Of a stretch of DNA of 64,000 bases, positions 9,056 to 17,174 are shown in pieces (positions within the stretch are counted from its first letter, which is position 1; each line of letters begins with the position of its first letter). The notes beneath the pieces are model-generated. The model ran no database searches and was not told where the DNA came from. It saw only the letters and a program-made list of their open reading frames with translations. A program made the position numbers and the translations under genes. The stretch is from the NCBI RefSeq assembly GCF_937898475.1, contig NZ_CALEJS010000012.1:470197-534196 (forward strand). Direction: 5' to 3'. The DNA is from an uncultured Chitinophaga sp. (GTDB taxonomy: Bacteria; Bacteroidota; Bacteroidia; Chitinophagales; Chitinophagaceae).

Positions 9056-9925
9056 ATGTTGCAATTATCCAATGAACGTTTAAGTATCACCATCGCTGAG
9101 AAAGGAGCGGAGCTGCAAAGCCTTACCCGTAAAGACCTCCAGCTGGAATACCTCTGGAGCGGCGATGCGGCCTTCTGGGGAAAAAAAAGCCCGGTACTGT
9201 TCCCGGTGGTGGGCGGTTTGAAGAATAACAGCTACACTTATGACGGAACGGCCTATACACTGGGCAGGCACGGATTTGCCCGCGACATGGTATTTACCGT
9301 GGCAGAACAAACGGCCAATAGCATCCGTTTCCTGCTTACAGACAATGCAGATACAAAGAAAGTATACCCTTTTCCTTTTCATTTCGAAGTAGCGTATACG
9401 CTGGATGATAACCGGCTCACCGTTACCTATCGCGTGCGTAATACCGGCAATGAGGATATGTTCTTTTCGGTAGGCGGCCACCCGGCATTCCGCGTACCCC
9501 TGGCAGCCGGCACCAGCTATGCCGATTACTACCTGCAGTTTAACCGGGAGGAAACAGCCGGTAAATGGCCATTATCCGCCGAAGGATTGATTGAACGCAG
9601 CACACAGCCACTGCTGGATCATACACAACGCCTGCCCCTGAAAAAGGACCTGTTTTATGCCGATGCGCTGGTGCTGAAACACCTTGCCTCTGATGCGGTA
9701 ACATTGAAAAGCGACGCCACCCCGCATGGGCTTGAGTTTCATTTTTCAGGCTTTCCCTACCTGGGTATCTGGGCCGCAAAGGACGCTGATTTTGTATGCA
9801 TAGAGCCCTGGTGCGGTATAGCAGATCATGTAGACGCCAGCGGACAGCTGACAGAAAAGGAAGGGATCAACCAGTTACAGGCAGGCGGCCTGTTTGAAAG
9901 AAGCTGGCAGGTAGTGTTGTTCTGA
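9056..9925 (+). CDS. Aldose 1-epimerase family protein
   Basis: This 289-residue cytoplasmic protein has the galactose-mutarotase beta-sandwich. Landmarks are the opening MLQLSNERLSITIAEKGAE, SPVLFPVVGGLKNN, the catalytic-site histidine region LGRHGFAR, GGHPAFRVPL, and WCGIADHVDASGQLTEKEGI near the end. It would interconvert alpha and beta anomers of a hexose or related sugar. It follows the GH30 gene by 53 bases and probably prepares released sugars for metabolism. The frame extends upstream to 8993 inside the GH30 gene, but homology begins at the ATG chosen here, which also follows a -7 box. Confidence 0.85.
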   Translation: MLQLSNERLSITIAEKGAELQSLTRKDLQLEYLWSGDAAFWGKKSPVLFPVVGGLKNNSYTYDGTAYTLGRHGFARDMVFTVAEQTANSIRFLLTDNADTKKVYPFPFHFEVAYTLDDNRLTVTYRVRNTGNEDMFFSVGGHPAFRVPLAAGTSYADYYLQFNREETAGKWPLSAEGLIERSTQPLLDHTQRLPLKKDLFYADALVLKHLASDAVTLKSDATPHGLEFHFSGFPYLGIWAAKDADFVCIEPWCGIADHVDASGQLTEKEGINQLQAGGLFERSWQVVLF

Positions 9926-10005
9926 TACGGCCTGTTGGCATGGCATCATTTTAGCGGCACTGATACTGTGGAAACAACATTCTTAACCGCTTAAATGTAT
10001 ATGTT

Positions 10006-10218
10006 ATGCCAGTGAGAGACAGGTCTATAGGCAATAAGGGTCTGGAGCAGGGCGGCCCCAATATGGGTAACGACTACAGCAGGAACCTGAGCCGTAAAGC
10101 GAAAGGAGTAGATACCTCCGATATTATTGTTAAGAACAAAAAGAAAACGGGTACCCGTTCGCAGCAAACGACTGCGGCAAAAAAGACGGCAGCAGCAAGG
10201 CAGGGCCGGGCTAAATAG
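10006..10218 (+). CDS. Small basic protein of unknown function
   Basis: This 70-residue protein is strongly basic, with a KNKKKTGTRSQQ segment and an alanine-lysine-rich tail that ends GRAK. It has no signal peptide or membrane segment, and most of it is probably disordered. I do not recognise a family. Such proteins could bind nucleic acid, but nothing in the sequence proves it. An 11-bp terminator hairpin lies 22 bases after the stop, which supports a real, separately transcribed gene. Confidence 0.55.
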   Translation: MPVRDRSIGNKGLEQGGPNMGNDYSRNLSRKAKGVDTSDIIVKNKKKTGTRSQQTTAAKKTAAARQGRAK

Positions 10219-10239
10219 GGCCAGGTACTGTAAAATAAG

Positions 10240-10270
10240 GAAGAGGGTGGCATCCACCCTCTTCTTTGCT
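10240..10270 (+). terminator. Strong rho-independent terminator
   Basis: A perfect 11-bp stem (GAAGAGGGTGG with CCACCCTCTTC) closes on a three-base loop, followed by a weak T tract. It ends the small basic protein gene. Confidence 0.75.
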
Positions 10271-10275
10271 TCGGA

Positions 10276-10340
10276 GATGTTATGTAGATGTTATGTACAT
10301 GTTATGTAGATGTTATGTATCTTAAGAAGTACATAACATC
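10276..10340. repeat. Four 11-bp direct repeats plus one inverted copy (GATGTTATGTA)
   Basis: Four head-to-tail copies of GATGTTATGTA (10276, 10287, 10298 with one change, 10309) are followed, ten bases on, by one inverted copy (10330-10340). The period is 11 bp, about one helical turn. The rest of the gap to the GH51 gene (10341-10472) shows no gene. Confidence 0.85.
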
Positions 10341-10472
10341 TCTATTTCATCCACGTAATAAGTACATCAGCTGGTGGATGTTTGCTGCAGCCGGCGTACA
10401 GCTTCCAGGCCATCCGTGCGGTTGTAGCCAACCCTGTGAGGAGCCTGCGCACAGCGTAATTAATAATCATAA

Positions 10473-10540
10473 TGAATAATTAATAATCAACGGTACTGGT
10501 GTCCTTTTAGACAATAGCCACCCTGATTATTAATTATTCA
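10473..10540. repeat. AATTAATAAT-type inverted repeat
   Basis: A perfect 17-bp inverted repeat (TGAATAATTAATAATCA at 10473-10489 and its complement at 10524-10540) lies just past the 3' end of the GH51 gene, which reads leftwards. It belongs to the same family as the arrays at 26410, 36957 and 38284 and may act as a terminator or RNA 3' end protector. Confidence 0.8.
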
Positions 10541-10559
10541 ATATTCATTGGCATTCATC

Positions 10560-12104
10560 TCAGCGTAGCTGAAGCACAACAACTGAGTGCGGCGGCAGGC
10601 TCACGCTGAGGTTGTTCCCATTCTTTTTTGCCCCGTTGAATTTCGTGATCTTAACGGTGTTGGGGGCTTCGAAAGTATTGATGTCCGTTACTTTGGCGGA
10701 GCTGAGCACTTGTCCTTCTACGTTGTTCCAGGGAAGGTTGCTGATCACCGCGGATACATTGATCGTTTTAGCCGCGTCCAGGTTGACCAGGGAAACGTGG
10801 ATCACGTTGTTGGAATCTACGGAGGCTGATGCATTTACAGCCGGTATCTGTTCGTTGCCCATGGTGTAAGCAGGACTGTTCAGCAGTATGGGCAGAAATT
10901 TGGCGTCCTGGTGTACCTTGAACAGGTCAAATACGTGGTAGGTGGGTGTGAGCAGCATCTTTTCCTTTTGGGTAAGAATGAGCGACTGCAATACGTTCAC
11001 GGTTTGGGCGAGGTTGGCCAGGCGTACACGGTCGCAGTGATTGTTAAAGATGTTGAGGGTAGTAGCGGCCACCAGTGCATCGCGGAGGCTGTTCTGCTGG
11101 TAAAGGAAGCCGGGGTTGGTGCCAGGTTCCACATCGGTCCAGATGCCCCATTCATCCACGGCAAGGGCTACTTTCTTTTCCGGGTCATAATGGTCCATGA
11201 TAGCGCTGTGACGGCTTACCAGTTCTTCCATATACAGGCATTTCTTCATGGTAGTGAAGTATTCCTGTTCGGTGAAGGAGGTTGCTGATCCTTTTTCGCG
11301 CCAGGTTTTGGGCACAGTATAGTAATGCAGTGAAAGGCCCCACATCATGTTCAGGGGGATGTTCTTCATGCAGGTCTCTGTCCATTTATAATCTGCGGTG
11401 TTAGGTCCGCAGGCGATCTTTTTCAGGGGTGCGCCCGGGTAGTTCTTGGCAAAGGCGGCGTAGCGTTTGTATTGGTCCGAATAGTAATCGGAGGTCATGT
11501 TGCCGCCGCATCCCCAGCTTTCGTTGCCTACGCCCCAGAAGTGCACATTCCAGGGTTCGGTGCGGCCGTTCTCTTTCCTGATTTTGGCCATCGGGCTTTC
11601 ACCGTTAAAGTTGAGGTATTCGATCCATTTGGACATTTCCTCTACGGTGCCGCTGCCTACGTTGGCGCTGATGTATGGCTCGCAGTTGAGCAGGCTGCAA
11701 AGTTCCAGGAACTCGTGGGTACCAAAACTATTGTCTTCCGTTACCCCGCCCCAATTGGTGTTTACCATTTTAGGGCGTTGTTCGCGTGGTCCGATGCCGT
11801 CGCGCCAGTGGTATTCATCGGCAAAGCAGCCACCCGGCCAGCGAAGGTTGGGGATCTTTACTTTTTTCAATGCTTCGACCACGTCAAGGCGGATACGGTC
11901 TTTTTTCTGTACGGGCAGCTTTTCATCTACCCAGAAACCATCGTATATACACCTGCCCAGGTGTTCCGAAAAATGTCCATAGATATGCCGGCTGATGGTA
12001 AGTCCGGAGTTGTTCTGCTGGATAGTAAGCGTAGCGTCTGCGCTTTGTCCGGTGGCGTACAGGGTAGTACACAGCAAACCGATGGCGTAAATAAGTTTTT
12101 TCAT
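10560..12104 (-). CDS. GH51 alpha-L-arabinofuranosidase
   Basis: This 514-residue secreted enzyme has a signal peptide that ends near YATGQS. The family landmarks are IYGHFSEHLGRCIYDG, LRWPGGCFADEYHW and NVHFWGVGNESWGCGG. Glu195 in GNE is the expected acid/base and Glu318 in AVDEWG the nucleophile. A C-terminal beta-sandwich ends in PPHSVVVLQL. GH51 enzymes release terminal L-arabinofuranose from arabinan or arabinoxylan. The gene is transcribed away from the downstream genes and towards the SusCD locus, with an AT-rich inverted repeat after its stop, so it is probably its own unit. Arabinose use might link it to the symporter at 14.6 kb. Confidence 0.93.
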   Translation of the reverse strand: MKKLIYAIGLLCTTLYATGQSADATLTIQQNNSGLTISRHIYGHFSEHLGRCIYDGFWVDEKLPVQKKDRIRLDVVEALKKVKIPNLRWPGGCFADEYHWRDGIGPREQRPKMVNTNWGGVTEDNSFGTHEFLELCSLLNCEPYISANVGSGTVEEMSKWIEYLNFNGESPMAKIRKENGRTEPWNVHFWGVGNESWGCGGNMTSDYYSDQYKRYAAFAKNYPGAPLKKIACGPNTADYKWTETCMKNIPLNMMWGLSLHYYTVPKTWREKGSATSFTEQEYFTTMKKCLYMEELVSRHSAIMDHYDPEKKVALAVDEWGIWTDVEPGTNPGFLYQQNSLRDALVAATTLNIFNNHCDRVRLANLAQTVNVLQSLILTQKEKMLLTPTYHVFDLFKVHQDAKFLPILLNSPAYTMGNEQIPAVNASASVDSNNVIHVSLVNLDAAKTINVSAVISNLPWNNVEGQVLSSAKVTDINTFEAPNTVKITKFNGAKKNGNNLSVSLPPHSVVVLQLR

Positions 12105-12240
12105 TATAACGTGAATTATGGTCCTAAGGTAGGGCTTTATTATATAAATGTCAATTATACAATTAAAGCATTGCTGAAACTCGCCCGGAATGAGGAATTC
12201 CCGGGGATGGGAGAGGTGCGGATTGAACCGCCATATTTTG

Positions 12241-12248
12241 TAACTTTA
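12241..12248 (+). promoter_or_regulatory. -7 box (TAACTTTA)
   Basis: The site is a TAACTTTA variant of the -7 element, the same as in front of the susC-like gene, and ends 16 bases before the ATG of the conserved hypothetical gene at 12265. Confidence 0.4.
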
Positions 12249-12264
12249 TATAAAATGATTATTT

Positions 12265-12741
12265 ATGGCACATCCTAACGTGGAATTGATCACTGCTTTG
12301 CGCGAAACTGCCCGCCGGTTAAAAAATGGAGCGCCTTATGCATGGGGAAACCATGGTACCTGCAATTGTGGTAACCTGCTGCAGGTGATCACCCGGTACA
12401 GTAAAGAAGAAATTTTATATTATGCCCACACGGGTATGGGAGAGTGGACGGAACTGGCGGAAGACTACTGCGTTGCGTCTAATGCTCCTGTAGGGCTTCT
12501 GATCTCGAGCCTGATGGAAAAAGGGCTGACGCCATCAGATATACACAACATTGAGTACCTGCAGGACCGCGAGGTGCTGGAACGCCTGCCGGGCGGTTTC
12601 AGGTGGTTGAAGCGTAACCAGCGGGAAGATGTGATCCTGTACATGGAAACTTTCGCTATGTTGCTGGAGGAGAGGTTGTTACAGATGATGAAGATTGAGT
12701 ATGATGAACTGCTTCCTGCTCAGGAGTTAACACTTTGTTAA
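12265..12741 (+). CDS. Conserved Bacteroidota hypothetical protein
   Basis: This 158-residue cytoplasmic protein starts MAHPNVELITALRETARRL and carries a CNCGNLLQVIT motif, a conserved GEWTELAEDYC segment and an RLPGGFRWLKRN segment. I recall similar proteins in many Bacteroidota but no function for them. The cysteines in TCNCG and DYC could bind a metal, although this is not established. It stands alone between the GH51 and FecR-type genes, with about 185 bases of AT-rich DNA after it that include a possible -7 box at 12893. Confidence 0.75.
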   Translation: MAHPNVELITALRETARRLKNGAPYAWGNHGTCNCGNLLQVITRYSKEEILYYAHTGMGEWTELAEDYCVASNAPVGLLISSLMEKGLTPSDIHNIEYLQDREVLERLPGGFRWLKRNQREDVILYMETFAMLLEERLLQMMKIEYDELLPAQELTLC

Positions 12742-12892
12742 CATTTTGGTTAACCAGATATTAACGAGGTGTCAAAATGATTAGTGCTATTTTTGGAAAG
12801 GTCTTCTACAATGAGAACAGCTTTTCAATCTGATCATTGTATATCTGATCAAAATATAATTTTTTCCTCGAAGTGCTGTTCAATCTTTCTAT

Positions 12893-12900
12893 TAACTTTA
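12893..12900 (+). promoter_or_regulatory. -7 box (TAACTTTA)
   Basis: The TAACTTTA element ends 26 bases before the FecR-type gene ATG (12927) in an AT-rich gap. No clear -33 box is visible. Confidence 0.35.
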
Positions 12901-12926
12901 TTCATTAATTGGCACTAAAACAAGCA

Positions 12927-14087
12927 ATGGAATATACTCAGGAGCGTATTTATGAATTGTTGCTGCGCAAGAAAAAGGGTGGAATTGATAAACCGGATGA
13001 TGAGTACCTGGAGCAGCTAATGGCGGAAAATGAAGATGTAAGCAGGTTATGGGACGATATCAGGCAGAACGATTTTGACGAAAAGGCCTGGTATGACATA
13101 GCGGACAGTGAAACGGCCTGGAACGAGGTTGAGCACGAGCTGCTCAGACGGAAACGGGCGGTGAGGTATTTGTCCGTTAAAAAGTGGCTGGCCGCCGCCG
13201 CTGTATCCGGGGTGATCGCCGCCGGCGCTTATTTCCTGCTGAACAAGGCAAGGGAATCATCACCTGCATCTCCTGTAACGGCAACCGCAGAAATGCCGGC
13301 AAACGGGCTGCATCTGCAGATGGCCAACGGAAAGGTCATCCAGCTGCCCTATAACATGCCTGCCCAGGATATCAGTGCGGGTTCAGTAGCCCTGAACGCC
13401 GGCGCCAGAACCCTGCAGTATACCTCCAAAGGAAAAGATATCGGCGGCTATAATACCCTGGTGGTTCCTCCCAAAATGGATTACCGGGTAATATTGTCAG
13501 ACGGTACGGAAGTCTGGCTGAATGCTACCTCCACATTGAAATTTCCTTTCTCTTTCCGCCAAAATACCCGTGAAGTGTACCTGGAAGGTGAAGGCTTCTT
13601 TAAAGTGGCAAAAAATGCGGATAAACCGTTCTTTGTCCGCACGCCTGAAACGGTAATAGAGGTACTGGGTACCGAATTTAATGTGAACACCTACAAGCGG
13701 GGCATTACCAGTACCTCCCTGGTTACAGGCGCGGTTTCTGCCCGCTCCGGTTCTTCTACCATTGTTTTGAAACCAGGCCAGGAAGCGGTCTATACCGAGC
13801 GTTCAGGGTTTACCGTCCAACAGTTTGACAAGGATGCGGTCGTATCCTGGATGAATGGCATTTTCCAGTTTGATGATACCAGGCTGGCAGATCTCCAGCC
13901 CGTCATAGAGCGTTGGTTTGGCATAGCGGTGGTCTTTGATGACCCGGCACTGGCCAATTCACCGTTTACGGGGATACTGGACAAACATCATGACCTGGCT
14001 TTCTTCCTGAAGAACCTGAAGAATACCGGTATTGGTATCGATTATTACTTCAGGGAAGAGACGCTGCATTTAAAATCCGCCCACTGA
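12927..14087 (+). CDS. FecR-family anti-sigma factor (orphan)
   Basis: This 386-residue inner-membrane protein has an N-terminal cytoplasmic region of about 80 residues, one membrane helix near WLAAAAVSGVIAAGAYFLL, a periplasmic FecR domain (YNTLVVPPKMDYRVILSDGT, VWLNATSTLKFPFSF, VLGTEFNVNTY) and a C-terminal DUF4974-type domain (FTGILDKHHDLAFFLKNL). Members normally restrain an ECF sigma factor until a SusC-like transporter with an STN domain signals. Here no sigma factor gene precedes it and no susC follows. A TTG upstream extends the frame by six codons, but the ATG is preferred. The partner must be encoded elsewhere. Confidence 0.88.
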   Translation: MEYTQERIYELLLRKKKGGIDKPDDEYLEQLMAENEDVSRLWDDIRQNDFDEKAWYDIADSETAWNEVEHELLRRKRAVRYLSVKKWLAAAAVSGVIAAGAYFLLNKARESSPASPVTATAEMPANGLHLQMANGKVIQLPYNMPAQDISAGSVALNAGARTLQYTSKGKDIGGYNTLVVPPKMDYRVILSDGTEVWLNATSTLKFPFSFRQNTREVYLEGEGFFKVAKNADKPFFVRTPETVIEVLGTEFNVNTYKRGITSTSLVTGAVSARSGSSTIVLKPGQEAVYTERSGFTVQQFDKDAVVSWMNGIFQFDDTRLADLQPVIERWFGIAVVFDDPALANSPFTGILDKHHDLAFFLKNLKNTGIGIDYYFREETLHLKSAH

Positions 14088-14110
14088 TATAATTTATCGA
14101 CTCGATATTA

Positions 14111-14151
14111 AAGGGTGAATGTGAAGTCAGGACGGCTTTGCATTCACCCTT
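14111..14151 (+). terminator. Hairpin after the fecR-like gene
   Basis: A perfect 11-bp stem (AAGGGTGAATG with CATTCACCCTT) with a 19-base loop lies 24 bases after the stop. No long T run follows, so its strength is uncertain. Confidence 0.55.
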
Positions 14152-14172
14152 AATTCGTAATTTAAGGGTATC

Positions 14173-14346
14173 ATGAGCGCTGTGAATGATGGCCCATACG
14201 TTTTCTACCAGGAGGATCATATCCTGGTAAAGCAAATTGTCGTCAAAAGCGGAAATCCATCGGTAACATCATCGGAATTCAGTCCTGCACAGAAGGAAGG
14301 AATATTCAGGGTAGGGAAGGAGGGGAGGAAAGAACGGATGGTGTAA
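14173..14346 (+). CDS. Short reading frame, possibly a gene remnant
   Basis: A 57-codon frame starts with ATG at 14173 and includes the segment DGPYVFYQEDHILVKQIVV. I have a weak recollection of a similar opening in Bacteroidota metallophosphoesterases, which would make this the stump of a larger gene, but the frame stops far too early for that family. No promoter or terminator frames it. The rest of the gap (14347-14568) is AT-rich and holds only the presumed promoter region of the symporter. It may also be chance. Confidence 0.25.
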   Translation: MSAVNDGPYVFYQEDHILVKQIVVKSGNPSVTSSEFSPAQKEGIFRVGKEGRKERMV

Positions 14347-14568
14347 AATGATTACATTTGGTGCAACCTGTAATATGATGACCTATACCTTCTTCATTTA
14401 CAACAGCTGTAAAGTGCATGTTCTACATAACCCCTTTTAATCATCGCTTTTTAGGATAATATTTTCAGCTTGGTCCAGAAACATCATTAAATAAAATTCC
14501 TATCTCTTTGTTTGAATAAATGTCAAATAGACATATATTAGTGCTCAATAAACCCGTAATCACACGTT

Positions 14569-16266
14569 ATGAATAAACTGGTATTTATTGACTACGTTAT
14601 TTTTATTATCTATTTCCTGATAGTGGCCTCTTACGGATACTGGATCTACCGGCGTAAGAAAAAAGCCCGTACAGACACAAAAGACTTCTTCCTGGCAGAG
14701 GGGTCACTGACCTGGTGGGCCATTGGCGCTTCCCTGATCGCATCCAACATTTCGGCGGAGCAGTTCATCGGTATGAGCGGTAATGGCTTTTCAGTGGGCG
14801 TTGCAGTAGCCGCCTATGAATGGATCGCGGCCATCGCCCTTATCATCGTGGCAGTGTGGTTTATGCCGGTGTACCTGAAGAATAAGATCTTTACCATGCC
14901 GCAGTTCCTGAAAACCAGGTACAATGAGACGGTGAGCCTGATCATGGCGATCTTCTGGCTGTTCCTGTACATTTTCGTGAACCTCACTTCCATCCTTTTC
15001 CTCGGCGCCCTGGCTATCAACAGCCTGGTAGGCAATGGCAATTTCCACCTGATCATGATCGGCTTGTCGGTATTTGCGTTGCTGATTACCCTGGGCGGTA
15101 TGAAGGTGATCGGTTATACCGATGTGATACAGGTGGCGGTATTGATCATTGGCGGCCTGGCCACCACCTACCTGGCCCTGAGCATGGTGAGCGAGCATTT
15201 CGGGTTGGGCGGCGATGTGCTGGCAGGCTTTAATGCCCTGATGAAGGATTCGCCGGACCATTTCAAAATGATCCTGGAAAAACCTTCGCAGGATGCACCG
15301 CAGGCACAGATCAATAAGTACCTGATGCTGCCTGGCATCACCATGTATTTCGCCGGTCAGTGGATCGTAAACCTGAACTACTGGGGTTGTAATCAATATA
15401 TTACGCAAAGGGCGCTGGGCGCTGATCTGCAGACCGCCCGCAATGGTATCCTGTTTGCCGGCCTCCTGAAACTGATGATGCCCGTGATCGTAATGCTGCC
15501 CGGTATAGCCGCCTATGTGCTGTACAGGAACGGCGCTTTACAGCAGGAAATGGCCCCGGGCGGGCATTTTAACGCTGATAATGCCTATTCTGCCATACTG
15601 GGTTTTCTGCCTGCGGGGCTCAAAGGGCTTTCCCTGGCTGCATTAACAGCGGCCATTGTGGCCTCCCTGGCAGGTAAGGCAAACAGCATCTCCACCATCT
15701 TTACACTGGATATCTACAAAAAATATATCCGCAAAGATGCGGATGAGCAGCAACTGGTATGGGTGGGGCGTATTACCATTATAGCCGCCATGCTGCTGGC
15801 CATTCTCTTTACCTGGAACGACCTGCTTGGCATCGGAGGCGAGGGTGGCTTTACCTTTATCCAGAAATATACCGGCTTTATCAGCCCGGGCGTTTTTGCC
15901 ATGTTCTTACTGGGCATGTTCTGGAAGCGTACCACCGGCGCTGCGGCGGTAGCGGGTGTGATCACCGGCTTCGTACTGTCTGTAGTGTTCAACAACTATG
16001 CCCCGCAATGGTTTGGAAATGAGACCTTACTATACACTGCCTTCCCGAATGGTAAAGGTAAATACGAGATACCTTTCCTGATCTGTATGGGCTGGTCTTT
16101 CTTCTTCACGGTATTGGTGATGGTGTTAATGAGCCTCCGCGGACCAAAAGTGAATCCCAAAGCTTTCGAGCTGGATAGCAAAATGTTCCGCCTGCAGCCT
16201 TCCACCCTGGTGCTCATCGTTGTTACCTTGCTGATACTGAGCGCGCTGTATGTGCGTTTCTGGTAA
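14569..16266 (+). CDS. Sodium/sugar symporter (SSS family, SGLT-like)
   Basis: This 565-residue inner-membrane protein has about 14 helices. It shows the family's early segments DFFLAEGSLTWWAIGASLIASNISAEQFIGMSG (split over residues 45-77), the GGMKVIGYTDVIQ segment, WIVNLNYWGCNQYITQRAL, and LAGKANSISTIFTLDIYKK near helix 9. Members import sugars such as glucose, galactose or xylose with Na+. The start MNKLVFIDYV fits the family, in which the first helix follows at once. It is monocistronic, ended by a clear terminator. A role in taking up sugars released by the GH30 or GH51 enzymes is plausible but inferred. Confidence 0.93.
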   Translation: MNKLVFIDYVIFIIYFLIVASYGYWIYRRKKKARTDTKDFFLAEGSLTWWAIGASLIASNISAEQFIGMSGNGFSVGVAVAAYEWIAAIALIIVAVWFMPVYLKNKIFTMPQFLKTRYNETVSLIMAIFWLFLYIFVNLTSILFLGALAINSLVGNGNFHLIMIGLSVFALLITLGGMKVIGYTDVIQVAVLIIGGLATTYLALSMVSEHFGLGGDVLAGFNALMKDSPDHFKMILEKPSQDAPQAQINKYLMLPGITMYFAGQWIVNLNYWGCNQYITQRALGADLQTARNGILFAGLLKLMMPVIVMLPGIAAYVLYRNGALQQEMAPGGHFNADNAYSAILGFLPAGLKGLSLAALTAAIVASLAGKANSISTIFTLDIYKKYIRKDADEQQLVWVGRITIIAAMLLAILFTWNDLLGIGGEGGFTFIQKYTGFISPGVFAMFLLGMFWKRTTGAAAVAGVITGFVLSVVFNNYAPQWFGNETLLYTAFPNGKGKYEIPFLICMGWSFFFTVLVMVLMSLRGPKVNPKAFELDSKMFRLQPSTLVLIVVTLLILSALYVRFW

Positions 16267-16303
16267 GAATGACACACTCACGGTAGCCCACAAACGAATA
16301 AAT

Positions 16304-16336
16304 AAAAAAAGGCGGTAGGAATACCGCCTAATTTTT
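16304..16336 (+). terminator. Rho-independent terminator after the symporter
   Basis: An 8-bp stem (AGGCGGTA with TACCGCCT, loop GGAA) is flanked by an A run upstream and a T run downstream, so it may work on both strands. Confidence 0.85.
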
Positions 16337-16553
16337 TAACCATATCCTATGAAAAACCTATTACAAAAATAGTCGCCGGCAGTTACCGGGCACAGATCAT
16401 TTGGTGAAGACACTATTTTGTCTAGTGAACGTTAAGAAAATGGCATTCTTAACCAGCATTTAACGATTTTGCGCCGGGCTAACGAGAAAAAACCTACGAA
16501 GGGGGTCCAAAGCTCCCTCCGGGCTAATCCGTTACAACGTCTGTTGTTTTTGT

Positions 16554-16561
16554 TACCTTTG
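16554..16561 (+). promoter_or_regulatory. -7 box (TACCTTTG) next to a start codon
   Basis: The site matches TAnnTTTG and ends six bases before the MarR-type gene ATG at 16568. This implies a leaderless or very short leader and rules against the longer frame that begins with TTG at 16469. Confidence 0.5.
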
Positions 16562-16567
16562 GGGTGT

Positions 16568-17020
16568 ATGAAAATAGAAGAAGCCATCAAACAGGGTAGA
16601 TTCGGCAGCAATTTTCATAAGGCCGTGGTAAATCTGATCTACACCAGCAACTGGTTACGGGATGCACATACCGAGATATTCAAACGATACGGCATATTAT
16701 CGCAGCATTTCAACGCATTGCGCATTATAAAAGGCCGGCATCCTAAACCGGTTTCAGCCGGTGAGATCAAGGACGTGTTGCTGGATAAGGCCAGCGACGT
16801 TACCCGCCTGCTCGACAAACTAGTAAAACAGGGATATGTAAAACGGCAGCTTTGCGAGTTCAATCGCCGTAAAATGGACATCACCATCACACCAAAAGGA
16901 TTACAGCTACTGGAAGAACTGGAGGCGCCCCTGTCTGCCTTTTATCAGGACCTGAGTACGCGTTTAAGCGCCGAAGATGCGCTGGCACTGAGCGACCTGC
17001 TGGATAAGGTCCGCAGGTAA
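16568..17020 (+). CDS. MarR-family transcriptional regulator
   Basis: This 150-residue protein is a winged-helix dimeric repressor. A dimerisation helix carries FHKAVVNLIYTSNWLRDAH. The recognition part is SAGEIKDVLLDKASDVTRLLDKLVKQG, and the wing is YVKRQLCEFNRRKMDITITPKG. Its length and end (LSDLLDKVR) are normal for MarR proteins. MarR proteins usually sense small phenolic compounds or oxidants. A single cysteine in the wing (Cys99 or nearby) could be redox-active, but this is unproven. It lies upstream of and in line with the Kef-type antiporter gene, 154 bases apart, so it may regulate that gene. The start was chosen from the -7 box and homology. Confidence 0.88.
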   Translation: MKIEEAIKQGRFGSNFHKAVVNLIYTSNWLRDAHTEIFKRYGILSQHFNALRIIKGRHPKPVSAGEIKDVLLDKASDVTRLLDKLVKQGYVKRQLCEFNRRKMDITITPKGLQLLEELEAPLSAFYQDLSTRLSAEDALALSDLLDKVRR

Positions 17021-17174
17021 AACAAGTTTCACATCATTTTCAGCTACGTGTTCCGTAACACTTCTGCGAGGGTTACGGGAGAGATGTATTGTGTTTTTTA
17101 TACACAGATGTTTATATTGCAGCCGGCTGCAGTCGCCTGATTATCCACTATTTAAACCAATTTTACTACACAGC

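Noticed and set aside
10240..10340. A CRISPR array at the short direct repeats
   Set aside because: The repeats are only 11 bp and have no spacers between them. No cas genes are in the window.
11472..12278. A 268-codon open frame on the + strand
   Set aside because: It is antisense to the GH51 gene and also crosses its promoter region into the next gene; no protein motif is seen.
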